41,392 nt of DNA from an uncultured Eubacteriales bacterium (lineage in GTDB: Bacteria > Bacillota > Clostridia > Oscillospirales > Acutalibacteraceae), in contig CAKSSJ010000017.1 in assembly GCA_934488615.1 (NCBI GenBank), forward strand, positions 1-41,392, given 5' to 3'. Numbering within the stretch: position 1 is the stretch's first letter; each line of letters begins with the position of its first letter. Below, piece by piece: positions 29,596-39,100 of this stretch. The notes under the pieces are model-generated. The model was not told where the DNA came from and searched no databases. It saw only the letters and a program-made list of their open reading frames with translations. The position numbers and the translations under genes were made by a program.

Positions 29596-30516
29596 TCAGT
29601 CAAGCGTAAACCTTTTGGCATCGGCAAACGGATTTTCGCCGCCGTTTGCATCGTACCACGCCTGAGGGAACTTTTGATTTTCGTTTGTTTTTGCCTTTGA
29701 TACGTCAACCTCTTCGCTTTCGCCGTCGCGGACAAGTCTTGCCATAACAACAAAGCGCGAGTCCTCAAATTCATAACAGCAGGTTGAGAGAGTGAGAATT
29801 TTATCATCGGGCTTTATATCAACGCTCTCGTTTGTATAATATGAGCGTGATTTAACATCGTCAATGAATTCGGTAAATTTTTCATCGGACGGGAAATTGA
29901 CCGTAAGGTAGGGAAATGTATAGCCGTTATCCTGCGAATCGTAGATGTTTGCAATGAATGCGGCGAATATCTTCCATGTTCCGTCCTCATAGATAGTGTT
30001 GAATTTTACCGTTGGGTATTCTTTATAGTTTTCTATATCCTTGTAGTAGTTCAGATGGCCGAAGATCTGACCGTCGCGCATTTTGTGGCCGTAAATTATT
30101 GTGTTGGTGTCGAAGTTGTCGATTTTATTTCTGTAGTCTACGAAGAGCGTTCCGTAAACCGAGTATTCCTTATTGAAATTCTTCGTCAGATATGTCTCGT
30201 TGTCCTCGCACTGCACGACCTTCATATCCTCTTTATCAAGAAGCGGAATTTTCAGAATTCCGACAAAATCATCGTTCTTTTCCAAAAGATCCTTGTATTT
30301 TGCAAGAACATGCTTGGATTTATTCGCCATCATAGTCGTCTGAGTGTCGCTCTCGTCAATGGACGGTGTTTCCAGAACTGTTTTGTTTTTGTACGGCTCA
30401 ATAACATAATACTTTATTAAATATGCCGAGCATGCAATAAAACAAATTACCGAGATTCCGAGAAGAGCTTTTCTGACAAACGAAATGGCAGATTTTTTTA
30501 TCTCATTTTTTTTCAT
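29596..30516 (-). CDS. srtB: Class B sortase (second of two)
   Basis: A 306-residue transpeptidase with an N-terminal membrane anchor (about 16-38). The catalytic triad is in the expected class B order: H144 in IIYGHKM, C246 in LTLSTCCYEF, and R254 in EDSRFVVMARL. Class B sortases join sorting-signal proteins to the wall or to each other. The C-terminal 40 residues carry a segment PQAWYDANGGENPFA that is also present in the neighbouring sortase. GAGG lies upstream of the ATG, 20 bases after the acidic protein gene. The substrate motif is not known here. Confidence 0.93.
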   Translation of the reverse strand: MKKNEIKKSAISFVRKALLGISVICFIACSAYLIKYYVIEPYKNKTVLETPSIDESDTQTTMMANKSKHVLAKYKDLLEKNDDFVGILKIPLLDKEDMKVVQCEDNETYLTKNFNKEYSVYGTLFVDYRNKIDNFDTNTIIYGHKMRDGQIFGHLNYYKDIENYKEYPTVKFNTIYEDGTWKIFAAFIANIYDSQDNGYTFPYLTVNFPSDEKFTEFIDDVKSRSYYTNESVDIKPDDKILTLSTCCYEFEDSRFVVMARLVRDGESEEVDVSKAKTNENQKFPQAWYDANGGENPFADAKRFTLD

Positions 30517-30535
30517 TGCAGTTCCTCATGTTAGT

Positions 30536-31039
30536 TTAATCGGGCTTGAAAACGCTCGAAACCTCAAGATCGGTGTTTCTTTTGATTCCGTCGTCCGCGC
30601 TTTCGTCAAGATAAACGACCCTTGTGTTCGTCGAAAATTCAGTGCTTCGGTCAACCTCAACACTGTCATTTTCATTTACAAGACTTCCGAGCGAATCAAG
30701 GTCAATGTTTATTTCATCGAAAGAAATAGCGTCATTATCGAATCTGCTTTCAGCTGTTCCGAATTCGCTCTGCATAGGTACGGACGTCGCTTTGTCGAGC
30801 ACGTCTTTTTTGAAGCTCGGCATGATCCTTGCCTCATCCTCCGATTTTTTTGATGCCTTGCCTTGTTCAAGGGGATTGAAGTCCTCATCTCTGATGCTTT
30901 GATCCTCCTCGGCAACACCAAAGCGCTTTTTCAGCGCCTCGAAGGAGCTGTCGGTTATATATTCGGTTATATCGTCATTAACATCAACGGGGAGGGGAGA
31001 AAGCTCCGTGCTCTCGCCGTTTATAATTTCATCTGACAA
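30536..31039 (-). CDS. Acidic, probably disordered cytoplasmic protein between two sortase genes
   Basis: A 167-residue protein very rich in Asp, Glu and Ser with no membrane segment or export signal. Hydrophobic content is low except for short motifs such as ITDSSFEALKKRFGV and DEINIDLDSLGSLV, which could be helical binding segments. No family is recognised. The start codon is TTG at 31039, 5 bases after AGGGA; the only ATG nearby is out of frame. Short gaps (24 bases to the upstream sortase, 19 to the downstream one) place it within the operon, so a role with sortases or their membrane partners is inferred from context only. Confidence 0.75.
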   Translation of the reverse strand: MSDEIINGESTELSPLPVDVNDDITEYITDSSFEALKKRFGVAEEDQSIRDEDFNPLEQGKASKKSEDEARIMPSFKKDVLDKATSVPMQSEFGTAESRFDNDAISFDEINIDLDSLGSLVNENDSVEVDRSTEFSTNTRVVYLDESADDGIKRNTDLEVSSVFKPD

Positions 31040-31063
31040 TAAAATCCCTGCTTTCCTTAATTA

Positions 31064-32176
31064 TCATGTGCTCGGTTTCCAGCTTCTTGAAGAAGCATAA
31101 GGGTTTTTGATTCCTTTGTAGTCGTACCAAGCCTGCGGCCTTCTGTAGTTTGGATTTTCCTTCGCCTTGGAGGTGTTTACTTCTGTACTCTCTCCCGAAC
31201 GAAGCAGACGTCCTATAACAACAAGGCGGGTATCTATCTGCTTGCCTGTATAGTTTGTGTAAGTATAGTTGCAGGTCGAAAGATTTATTACTCTGTCAGA
31301 CGCTTTGAGATCCACACCTGTGGTATAGAGCGCACGCTGATTGACCTGCTCGATGAAGCCCGCAAAGCTGCTGTCGGACATATTCGGCTCAATAAAGTTG
31401 AACATATATCCGCCGTCGTCCTTTGAGTTTACGGTCGAGAGAAATGCCGTATATATAAGGAATGTATAATTGCCGTTGAGTGTGCAATACTGAATAACCG
31501 GATTTTTCTTGTACCATTCAATATCATCATATCTGTTTAGGTCGTAAAAAGCCGTTCCGCAGCTCATGTCATGACCGTATATTACGGTATTCTTGCTCAG
31601 TGTATTTTTTCTGCACCTGTAGTCCGCATAAACACAGCCGTATCTTGTATAAGAACCGTAATAGTTGTTTGTCAGATAAAAGTCGTTGTCCTTATGCTGG
31701 ACTATCGGAGTATTTATGCTTGTTCCGGGGATATAGAGCCAGCCGACGGTTTCCTTGTTCTGCGCATAAAGTCTCGTCAGCTTTTGCTGAATACCCGCAG
31801 GATAGGTGACATTGTTATACTTCGCAACCATTTTGGTATAAACGTTTTCTGCGTCGCCGCTGTCGGACACTCCATTGGCAAGCGTTGCTCCACCTACGAT
31901 GTTGTATACCGCAAGAGCCGACGAAGAAACGATTGCAATAATAATTACTGCGCACAGAATTGTGTAAAGCCCTTTTTTCGTTTTGGAGGGCGACCCTTTT
32001 TTAGCTTTTTCACTCGGTGCGGAAGCGATCTCACTTTCGATGTTATCCTGAATCTGAGGTGACTCCTGCTTCTTCCTTGTCGGAATTGAATCAAGCGCAT
32101 CAAAGTCGGGAATCGAATCAAAAATATTTCCGCCGTAATTTGCACGGTATTCCTTTTTATTTTTATTTTCTGCCAT
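31064..32176 (-). CDS. srtB: Class B sortase (first of two) with long cytoplasmic N-terminus
   Basis: A 370-residue class B sortase. The first 67 residues are charged and cytoplasmic, including DSIPDFDALDSIPTRKKQ, followed by a membrane segment (about 69-93). The catalytic residues are H202 (VIYGHDM), C302 (INLSTCNYTY) and R317 (IDTRLVVIGRL). The C-terminus has PQAWYDYKGIKNPYA, matching the neighbouring sortase. The start at 32176 gives a normal distance to AAGG; an ATG at 32185 would leave no spacer. It starts 11 bases after cinA ends. Confidence 0.93.
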   Translation of the reverse strand: MAENKNKKEYRANYGGNIFDSIPDFDALDSIPTRKKQESPQIQDNIESEIASAPSEKAKKGSPSKTKKGLYTILCAVIIIAIVSSSALAVYNIVGGATLANGVSDSGDAENVYTKMVAKYNNVTYPAGIQQKLTRLYAQNKETVGWLYIPGTSINTPIVQHKDNDFYLTNNYYGSYTRYGCVYADYRCRKNTLSKNTVIYGHDMSCGTAFYDLNRYDDIEWYKKNPVIQYCTLNGNYTFLIYTAFLSTVNSKDDGGYMFNFIEPNMSDSSFAGFIEQVNQRALYTTGVDLKASDRVINLSTCNYTYTNYTGKQIDTRLVVIGRLLRSGESTEVNTSKAKENPNYRRPQAWYDYKGIKNPYASSRSWKPST

Positions 32177-32187
32177 TTTGCTCATCC

Positions 32188-33438
32188 TTACAGTTGATTT
32201 TCAAGATAAAGTCTAACCATATTTAATGCGTTGGAGGCGCCGACATATCTGTTGTAGCTTCTGTCCTTGCGTGAGGTTCTCAGCTCCTTGACCCAGACGT
32301 TATCCCTGTCGGCAAGACCTATATAAATAAGACCTACTGGCTTATTGGTAGAATCGCTGTCGGGTCCTGCAATTCCAGTTACGGAAACCGCAATATCAGC
32401 TCCGCTGATTTTCAGCGCGCCCTGAGCCATCTGTCTTGCAACGGGTTCGCTGACAGCTCCGTATTCGTTTAAGTCCTCCTCGCTTACTCCGAGAACCTTG
32501 TGCTTGATCCTGTTAGCATAAGAAACGATTCCGCACTCGAAAACCTCCGAAGCGCCGGGGATATCTGTTATACGCTTTGCAATAAGACCTGCGGTGCAGG
32601 ATTCTGCTGTCGCGACCGTCAAATGCCGCTCCTTCAGCGCCTTTACAACGGCCTCCTCTATACATTTATAATCTATGCCGTAAACATAGCCGTCAAGCCT
32701 TTTCTTTATTTCATTTATGACAGGTTCGCAGAGCTTTTCGGCTTCTTCCTTTGACTTTGCCATCGCCGTAACTCTCAGCAGTGCCTCGCCGTCCTTTGCA
32801 TACGGCGCAACAGTCGGATTTTCGCTGTCAAAAAGATCGTTGACGCGCTCTGCCATAGAGGATTCGCCGATTCCGAATGTACGGATATTGTGCGAAACAA
32901 TTATACGGTCGGAAAACTGCATAAGATAGGGGAGAGCGCAGTTCGTAAACATTGGTTTAAGCTCTCTCGGCGGTCCGGGGAGAACAAGAATGTGCACTCC
33001 GTCCTTTTCAATCGCCATTCCGGGGGCGGTTCCGTTGTCGTTCGGGAAGATCACACAGTCCCTCGGAAGCATTGCCTGCTTGAGATTATTCTCAGCCATT
33101 TTCATGCCCTTTGAGCTGAAATATTTTTTGATCTTTTCAACCGTCGGCTCATGCAAAAACATTTCCTTGCCGAAAAATTCACAGCAGACCTCTTTCGTGA
33201 GGTCGTCGGGAGTAGGTCCGAGTCCGCCCGAGAGAATGATTATATCGCTTCTCTTTGCCGCCTCGTCAAGCTGAGCGAGAAGCCGCTCTCTGTTGTCGCC
33301 GACGGTGCTTTGATGTATAACGCTTATGCCGAGCTTTGCAAGCTCAATGCTCAAAAACTGCGCGTCGGTGTTCAGTATATCGCCGAGAAGAATCTCTGTG
33401 CCGACGCTTATCAATTCGCAAACTGCCAAATTACTCAC
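32188..33438 (-). CDS. cinA: Competence/damage-inducible protein CinA
   Basis: A 416-residue two-domain protein of normal length. The N-terminal molybdopterin-binding-like (ADP-ribose/NMN-related) domain has SVGTEILLGDILNTDAQFL, LSGGLGPTPDDLTKE and HILVLPGPPREL. The C-terminal CinA deamidase domain has TAESCTAGLIAKRITDIPG and SVTGIAGPDSDSTNKPVG. CinA is a NAD/NMN-metabolism and pyrophosphatase protein often linked to recA and competence. It overlaps thiI by 8 bases. The start is GTG at 33438; a TTG at 33429 with AGGTGAG just before it gives the usual CinA start and may be the true one. Confidence 0.95.
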   Translation of the reverse strand: MSNLAVCELISVGTEILLGDILNTDAQFLSIELAKLGISVIHQSTVGDNRERLLAQLDEAAKRSDIIILSGGLGPTPDDLTKEVCCEFFGKEMFLHEPTVEKIKKYFSSKGMKMAENNLKQAMLPRDCVIFPNDNGTAPGMAIEKDGVHILVLPGPPRELKPMFTNCALPYLMQFSDRIIVSHNIRTFGIGESSMAERVNDLFDSENPTVAPYAKDGEALLRVTAMAKSKEEAEKLCEPVINEIKKRLDGYVYGIDYKCIEEAVVKALKERHLTVATAESCTAGLIAKRITDIPGASEVFECGIVSYANRIKHKVLGVSEEDLNEYGAVSEPVARQMAQGALKISGADIAVSVTGIAGPDSDSTNKPVGLIYIGLADRDNVWVKELRTSRKDRSYNRYVGASNALNMVRLYLENQL

Positions 33439-34609
33439 CTGAAATTCTGATAAATCTGATATTTTCCAAAGCCTCGCTTATAAGACCCTCAACGTCAAGG
33501 GCTTTTTCGGCTTCCTCGAGATGCTTGAGCTGAGGACGCGTTCTCGGATGCTTCGGAGTGAAAACGGTACAGCAATCCTCGTAAGGGAGAATTGAAGTCT
33601 CAAATGTGCCGATCTTTCTTGCCCTCTCGATAACCTCGTCCTTATCCATTCCGATAAGCGGTCTGAATACGGGAAGCTCCTCTACTACCGCCTCTGTACA
33701 GCCGATGGCCTGCATGGTCTGGCTCGCAACCTGACCGACGCTTTCGCCCGTGATGAGTGCGCCGCAGCCGTTCTTCTTTGCGATTCTTTCACTGCACTTC
33801 ATCATGAATCTTCGCATTATCAGAGTGAAAAGCTCCTCGGGACATTTGTCCTTTATTTCCTCTTGAATATGTGTAAATGGAACGATGTAAAGCGGAATTT
33901 CACCGCTGTATTTTGAAACCTGTTTAAGAAGCGAGCAAACCTTCATTTCGGCGCGCTGAGAGGTGTACGGCGGCGATGCGAAGTGAACTCCGCAAAGGCT
34001 CAGACCTCGGCGCGACATCATCCATGCCGCTACGGGGCTGTCGATTCCGCCCGAAATAAGGATCGCGGCTTGTCCTGCCGTGCCGACGGGCATACCGCCT
34101 GCGCCCTTGACCTGATTGCCGTGGATAAATGCGTAATTGTCCCTTATCTCAACGTTGACGATAAGCTCGGGATTGTGAACGTCAACCGTGAGATGCGGAA
34201 ATGCATCAAGTATTTTTTCGCCTACCGTCATGCAGATGGCTGGGGAGTTAAGCGGAAATTTTTTATCGGAACGTTTTGCATTTACTTTAAATGTTTTGGC
34301 GAACATCAGATCCTCTTTAAGGTATTCGCAGGCGGCGGGGATTATAATGTCCATGTTCTTTTCAACTGCCGCACAGCGGGAAATTCCCGCAATTCCGAAT
34401 ATCATTTTGATTCTTCTGAACGCCTCGTCAAGATCGACGTCCTCATCAATCGGCTCTACGATGATCGTTGACTGCGAGGAAACATAGCGTATCTTTCCGA
34501 GATCGTGAAGTCTGAACTTCATGTTTTTAATAAGCTGATTTTCAAAGGTGTGACGGTTAAGACCCTTGAGGGCAAGCTCACCGTTTTTCAGCAGAATAAT
34601 TTCTTTCAT
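33431..34609 (-). CDS. thiI: tRNA 4-thiouridine synthetase ThiI
   Basis: A 392-residue enzyme with an N-terminal ferredoxin-like plus THUMP RNA-binding region (about 1-165) and a PP-loop ATP-pyrophosphatase domain (ILISGGIDSPVAAWMMSRRG near 182). ThiI adenylates and thiolates tRNA uridine 8 and in many bacteria also supports thiamine synthesis. No C-terminal rhodanese domain is present, as in Bacillus-type ThiI, which receives sulfur from a dedicated cysteine desulfurase. That partner is the preceding gene. The ATG at 34609 follows GAGG at 10 bases; an ATG at 34624 places that site inside the gene. Confidence 0.96.
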   Translation of the reverse strand: MKEIILLKNGELALKGLNRHTFENQLIKNMKFRLHDLGKIRYVSSQSTIIVEPIDEDVDLDEAFRRIKMIFGIAGISRCAAVEKNMDIIIPAACEYLKEDLMFAKTFKVNAKRSDKKFPLNSPAICMTVGEKILDAFPHLTVDVHNPELIVNVEIRDNYAFIHGNQVKGAGGMPVGTAGQAAILISGGIDSPVAAWMMSRRGLSLCGVHFASPPYTSQRAEMKVCSLLKQVSKYSGEIPLYIVPFTHIQEEIKDKCPEELFTLIMRRFMMKCSERIAKKNGCGALITGESVGQVASQTMQAIGCTEAVVEELPVFRPLIGMDKDEVIERARKIGTFETSILPYEDCCTVFTPKHPRTRPQLKHLEEAEKALDVEGLISEALENIRFIRISGE

Positions 34610-34650
34610 TTTAAAAAACCTCATTATCGCACAGTCGTAATACGGGTGAC

Positions 34651-35784
34651 TTACTTCAATCTTTTCATTGTCTGGCGTGCAGACGAAATTCCTTCAATAA
34701 GCATGTCAATTTCTTCCTTTTTGGTGAATACCGAGGTGCTTATTCTCAAGGCAGTGCTTATAACGTCCTCGCTCAGATTCATAGCCTTGAGTACACGGCT
34801 CTTGTGTCCCTTTGAGCAGGCTGAGCCGCTTGAAATATAGATTCCCATTGAGGAAAGGTAGTTGAGCATAACCTCAGACGGGATACCCTCAACGGAAATG
34901 TTTGTTATATAGGGGAGAGCGTCGGCAGGGGAGTTTATTCTTACTCCTTCGATCTGTCTAAGCCTTGATACCATATAATCTCTCAGCTCGGTCGCGTATT
35001 GAAGGCTCTGTTTATAGTCGGGTATCGCCGCAGCTGCCGCGCCGAAGCCTGCAATTGCGGGAACAGGCTCTGTGCCCGGGCGAATCTTGCTTTCCTGCAG
35101 ACCGCCGAAGGTGTGCTGAACAAGCCGCGTTCCTTTTTTTACAAAGAGTGCGCCCGCACCCTTGGGACCGTGAATTTTATGCGAGCTTATCGACATGAGG
35201 TCAACGCCCATATTGTACGGCTTGAGCTGAACCTTGCCGAATGCCTGAACCGCGTCGCAGTGAACAAGAGCGTTTGCTCCCGAGTGAATGACCGCGCGTT
35301 TTGCAAATTCAACAGGCTGTATTGAACCAACCTCATTGTTGACATACATCATGCTGATAAGAACTACCGAGGGATTTGTTGCGGCATAAAGCTGTCTTTC
35401 GTCGATAACGCCTCTTTCGTTCACTCTGAGCCTTACAACGTCATAGCCCTGATTTTCGAGAGCCTTAACGCTTTCTTCGATGCTCGAATGTTCGATCGAG
35501 GTGGTGATAATTCGACTGCCGCGCCTTTTTTGTGCATTTGCCGCACCGAAAACGGCGATATTGTTGCTTTCGGTACCGCCCGAGGTGAAGAAAATTTCAT
35601 CAGTATCGCAGGAAAGCTTTTTAGCGATGTTTTTTCTCGATTCTTCAAGCAATTCGGATGCGGCTATTCCTTTTGCATGGAGCGATGAAGGATTGCCCCA
35701 GCAGGTTTTCAGCGCATAGCTCATCTTGTCCACAGCCTCTTTGCAGGGCTGAGTGGTGGCGCTGTTATCTAAATATGCTTCCAT
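34651..35784 (-). CDS. Cysteine desulfurase (NifS/IscS family) supplying ThiI
   Basis: A 377-residue PLP enzyme starting MEAYLDNSATTQPCKEA. The motifs are FTSGGTESNNIAVFG, SMMYVNNEVGSIQP, the PLP lysine in SSHKIHGPKGAGALFVKKG, and the active-site cysteine in SGSACSKGHKSRVL. It draws sulfur from cysteine as a persulfide, very likely for the adjacent thiI, as in Firmicutes nifS-thiI pairs. The start at 35784 is chosen because GGAGG is 8 bases upstream and the -10 element of its promoter is at 35830-35835; a longer frame from 35844 would begin upstream of that element. It is the first gene of the eight-gene operon. Confidence 0.95.
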   Translation of the reverse strand: MEAYLDNSATTQPCKEAVDKMSYALKTCWGNPSSLHAKGIAASELLEESRKNIAKKLSCDTDEIFFTSGGTESNNIAVFGAANAQKRRGSRIITTSIEHSSIEESVKALENQGYDVVRLRVNERGVIDERQLYAATNPSVVLISMMYVNNEVGSIQPVEFAKRAVIHSGANALVHCDAVQAFGKVQLKPYNMGVDLMSISSHKIHGPKGAGALFVKKGTRLVQHTFGGLQESKIRPGTEPVPAIAGFGAAAAAIPDYKQSLQYATELRDYMVSRLRQIEGVRINSPADALPYITNISVEGIPSEVMLNYLSSMGIYISSGSACSKGHKSRVLKAMNLSEDVISTALRISTSVFTKKEEIDMLIEGISSARQTMKRLK

Positions 35785-35829
35785 TATCCATTCCTCCGAA
35801 GGCAACACTAAACCATTATTATCTTTTAC

Positions 35830-35858
35830 ATTATACATCATCATTCATCTACTTTCAA
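35830..35858 (-). promoter_or_regulatory. Promoter of the nifS-thiI-cinA-sortase operon
   Basis: TTGAAA (35853-35858) and TATAAT (35830-35835) on the minus strand are spaced by 17 bases. Predicted leader about 40 bases. Confidence 0.8.
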
Positions 35859-36028
35859 TATCTTAACTGCATTTATTAGTGAACAAATTTTTAATTTTTC
35901 CGAAAATATAGCGTGTTTTTTAACACCCTATACTATATCTTATGCATAAGCGTAAACTTGGACAATGCCGAATATAAACGAAAACAGGGTTTAATATTTC
36001 AAAACTTAATTATTTTTTAAAATAATTC
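35859..36028. other. A+T-rich divergent intergenic region with hairpin and palindrome
   Basis: The gap between the operon and the surface-protein gene has no gene. It contains a TATAG-c-GTGTT / AACAC-c-CTATA hairpin (35907-35932) with no T run suitable for termination, and the 12-base palindrome CTTATGCATAAG (35939-35950). Either could be an operator coordinating the divergent promoters. Confidence 0.45.
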
Positions 36029-36057
36029 TTGAAAAAAAATACAATATGTGATAGTAT
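36029..36057 (+). promoter_or_regulatory. Promoter of the giant surface-protein gene
   Basis: TTGAAA (36029-36034) and TAGTAT (36052-36057) are spaced by 17 bases, with TGA directly before the -10 as an extended element. Confidence 0.7.
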
Positions 36058-36143
36058 TTAGTTAATAATAGGGTAATATTTTCCGTATGTCTCAAATTTT
36101 TTATATATTATCCTTTAAAATTTTTGTTGCGGAGGTAATAAAA

Positions 36144-39100
36144 ATGTTGAAAAGATTCGGCAAAAAAGCACTTAGCCTTTTATTGGTATTTGTGCTTATG
36201 GCAACGACATTTTTTATCTTTGACCCGAGCATTTTGCTCCCGAAGTCAAAGGCCGTTGTCGATGTCAAGAAGTTGGTCAACACCGTTGAACCGACTGTAA
36301 AGTTTTATGTTCCGGAGGCGATTTATCTCAATCCGGTGGTTGGTACAGGCTCCAAGCCGTATTCCTTCCAGTATTTCATCGACAGCGATGAGAACGGAAC
36401 GCTTCGCAGAAGTGCAACGCAGACAACCGGTACGGTTTATTTCTCATGCTCTGCGGCTTGTACATCTATTACTATAAATTGGGGCGATTCGGTGTCTCCT
36501 AATGTGACGGAAAACACCCACACCAATCAGATAGTAAAGCAAACGATCACAGGCGGTACAACATCTGTAAGAGACGGCTCGGTCACGGTCACGGCAACCT
36601 ACGTTGTCGAGGGCAGAACCTACCATGCCTATGCTTATACATATATGTATTATCCTGAGCTTGACCTCTTGACAGGTACGGCTTCTTCGTACGTTTATAA
36701 AGCGTCCGGTAACGAACCGAAGCTTTCTGCGTTCTCGTTTATTACCGGTGTTCATATGGTCGGTAATAAAACGGACTATGGCAACACAGATGAGCGCGGC
36801 GTCAGCAACTACTATGACCAGTATAACGGAAATTCATCAAAGGGCTACTACGGTATTTCTCCGCTTATTCCGGGCTGGGCGCATGTTTGGCAAAACGGAG
36901 AACTTGTTCCCGGTTCTTCCGGCGCAATTTTTAAAACTGCGGATGACGGAAGAATTTATGACCGTGATATAATTTACGGCGAGACAACATCAAGTCTTCC
37001 GACAAAATTCCGTGACGGCTCAGGTAACGGCGGCGTATATTTCCGTGAGAGGGAACGTGCCGGCGGAACTTACAAAACCTATGGCGGAATAAGCAATTCC
37101 TGGGGTGTTTTGTTCGTTGACACGAGCCGTGTAACCGACTACAATCAGATACCGAATCTTCGCGGCGGTTTTATCTGTCACTATTATCAGCGATGCGGTA
37201 AGCGCGGTGAGCTTGAAACTTTTGCTTCGGATGATAGCCGCATTACGATACTTAATAATGTTGATTTCCGTAACGGTGACGGACACAGCTACGGTATGAG
37301 CGACGCCAACAGATTGAGCGGTGCGGTAACATCCACGGACAAAACTTACAATATGCGTGCAACTTACAAGTACAGAATGGATGCGTCAATCGGCAGCTCA
37401 TCGACCGTAACAATGAATCAGGATTTCGGTCTTAAGGTATACACTGTTAATAAAAAGAGCCTTCGTGAAGCTTACAGAGCGGCTATTGAGAACGGCTGGC
37501 AGTCCACAACCGCATCAAAACACGGTTGGTCATCTTACGCTCAGTCTCAGTGGGCGACTGCCTACGGTAATTTTGATGCAGCGCTTGCAAAAGCGGGTGA
37601 GGTTCTCGGCAGACCCTATGCAACTTTAAGCGATGTTTCCACAGCTCTTTCAAGTCTTAATAACCGAGTTACTGCATGTAACAATATTGTTAATGCTAAT
37701 TTCCAAAGCGGAGTTAATACCGACATGGAAGCTCCGTCATACACTTTCTATGTTCCCGAAACAATTTATCTAGCTCCGTCAACAAGCGCAACAAAAACGT
37801 TTAAGTACTATGTTGACCGTGAAAACTCAGTTGACAGCTCGCTGAGAAAAGGCGAGAACACAAGCGGTAACATTTACTTTAAATGTGATAAGGCGTCTTC
37901 GATCAAAAGTCTTACCCTGAGTGACTGCTCGTCAGTTACAATAGGTGCAACGACTTCATCGAGCGGAACGCTTTCTACTAACGTTAGTGCAGGTTCGCTT
38001 TCCGCAGGTCTCAATCCGGGAGAAAAAAAGCTTCTTACGTGGACTATTGTCTATGTTGCGGACGGCGTTGAATACACAACAAATGCATATACTGTCGCTT
38101 ATGCACCCTGGCCGACTGTTATTTCCGCTTCTTCACAGGGTCGAAACGAACACTCCGGCAGTAAAAGATCATATATTATGCAGACAACCTGGATTTCGGG
38201 TATTCATTCGGTTATTGATAACGGAAGCGGTTCTGATGGAAGCGGTGTTTATAAATACAGCCCTATCATTTCGTCATCATCTATTCCAACAGGTGCTGAA
38301 AGAAATATGGGTAATCTGTTTAACGAGGGCACAGGAGGAAGCGGATATTGGAAATCAAACGATAATGCAACATGTTCCGGAGGACGAGGTGCTCTCCTCG
38401 TTGATACTAGCCGATACTCATATTATTATCAAGTTCCCAATTTGAAAGTCGGTTTGGATTTTAACATTGTTCATGGTAACCATGATTCAAATACAACGGA
38501 TCTTGGCGTCTTTACCGAAGGATCGAGTGAACAAACAACAAATTTAGGTTCTACGCAAACAGGTAATGACCAGAATTCATATCCTCGCCAAATATATAAT
38601 AAAACTTTCGGAAGTCGATACATAGGTTCAACAAATGAAAACCTTGTTGTTCGAGGAAAAACAAGGTTCAGAAACAGCGGTGGTGGTTCTTCACATGAAA
38701 GTGTATCGTATGTTTATCTTAATGTAACAAAGGTTAACAAGTCTTCTCTCAGAAACTCATATAATACTATATTATCAAAGGGCAACCAGAAGTCATGGTA
38801 CACCTCCGATACATGGGACAAATACGAAAAAAAGCTTAAGGAAGTCGCTTTGCACCTCGGTGACCCGACATCTAAGGATACATCGGGTATTACGGATCTT
38901 CAGGGATTCCAGGACGGACTTGTCCGTAACTCAAACGGAAAAACTACAGCCGTTCATCTTCGTGACGGTTCTTCTGCGGACTATAACGGAAAAACAGGTT
39001 CGGCAATTATCGGTACAACAACCGAGTCTATGAGCTACACCTACGGAGATACCGTATACGGTTATTATAATGAAATTCCCGGATTTACGGCAAGCAGATA

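Noticed and set aside
35785..35844. Longer N-terminus for the cysteine desulfurase
   Set aside because: The extra 20 codons lie over the promoter -10 element and the ribosome binding site; the family start matches MEAYLDNSATT at 35784.
37945..38445. 166-codon plus-strand frame inside the giant surface-protein gene
   Set aside because: The surface-protein frame continues uninterrupted through it with repeat landmarks matched before and after; this frame is out of phase.
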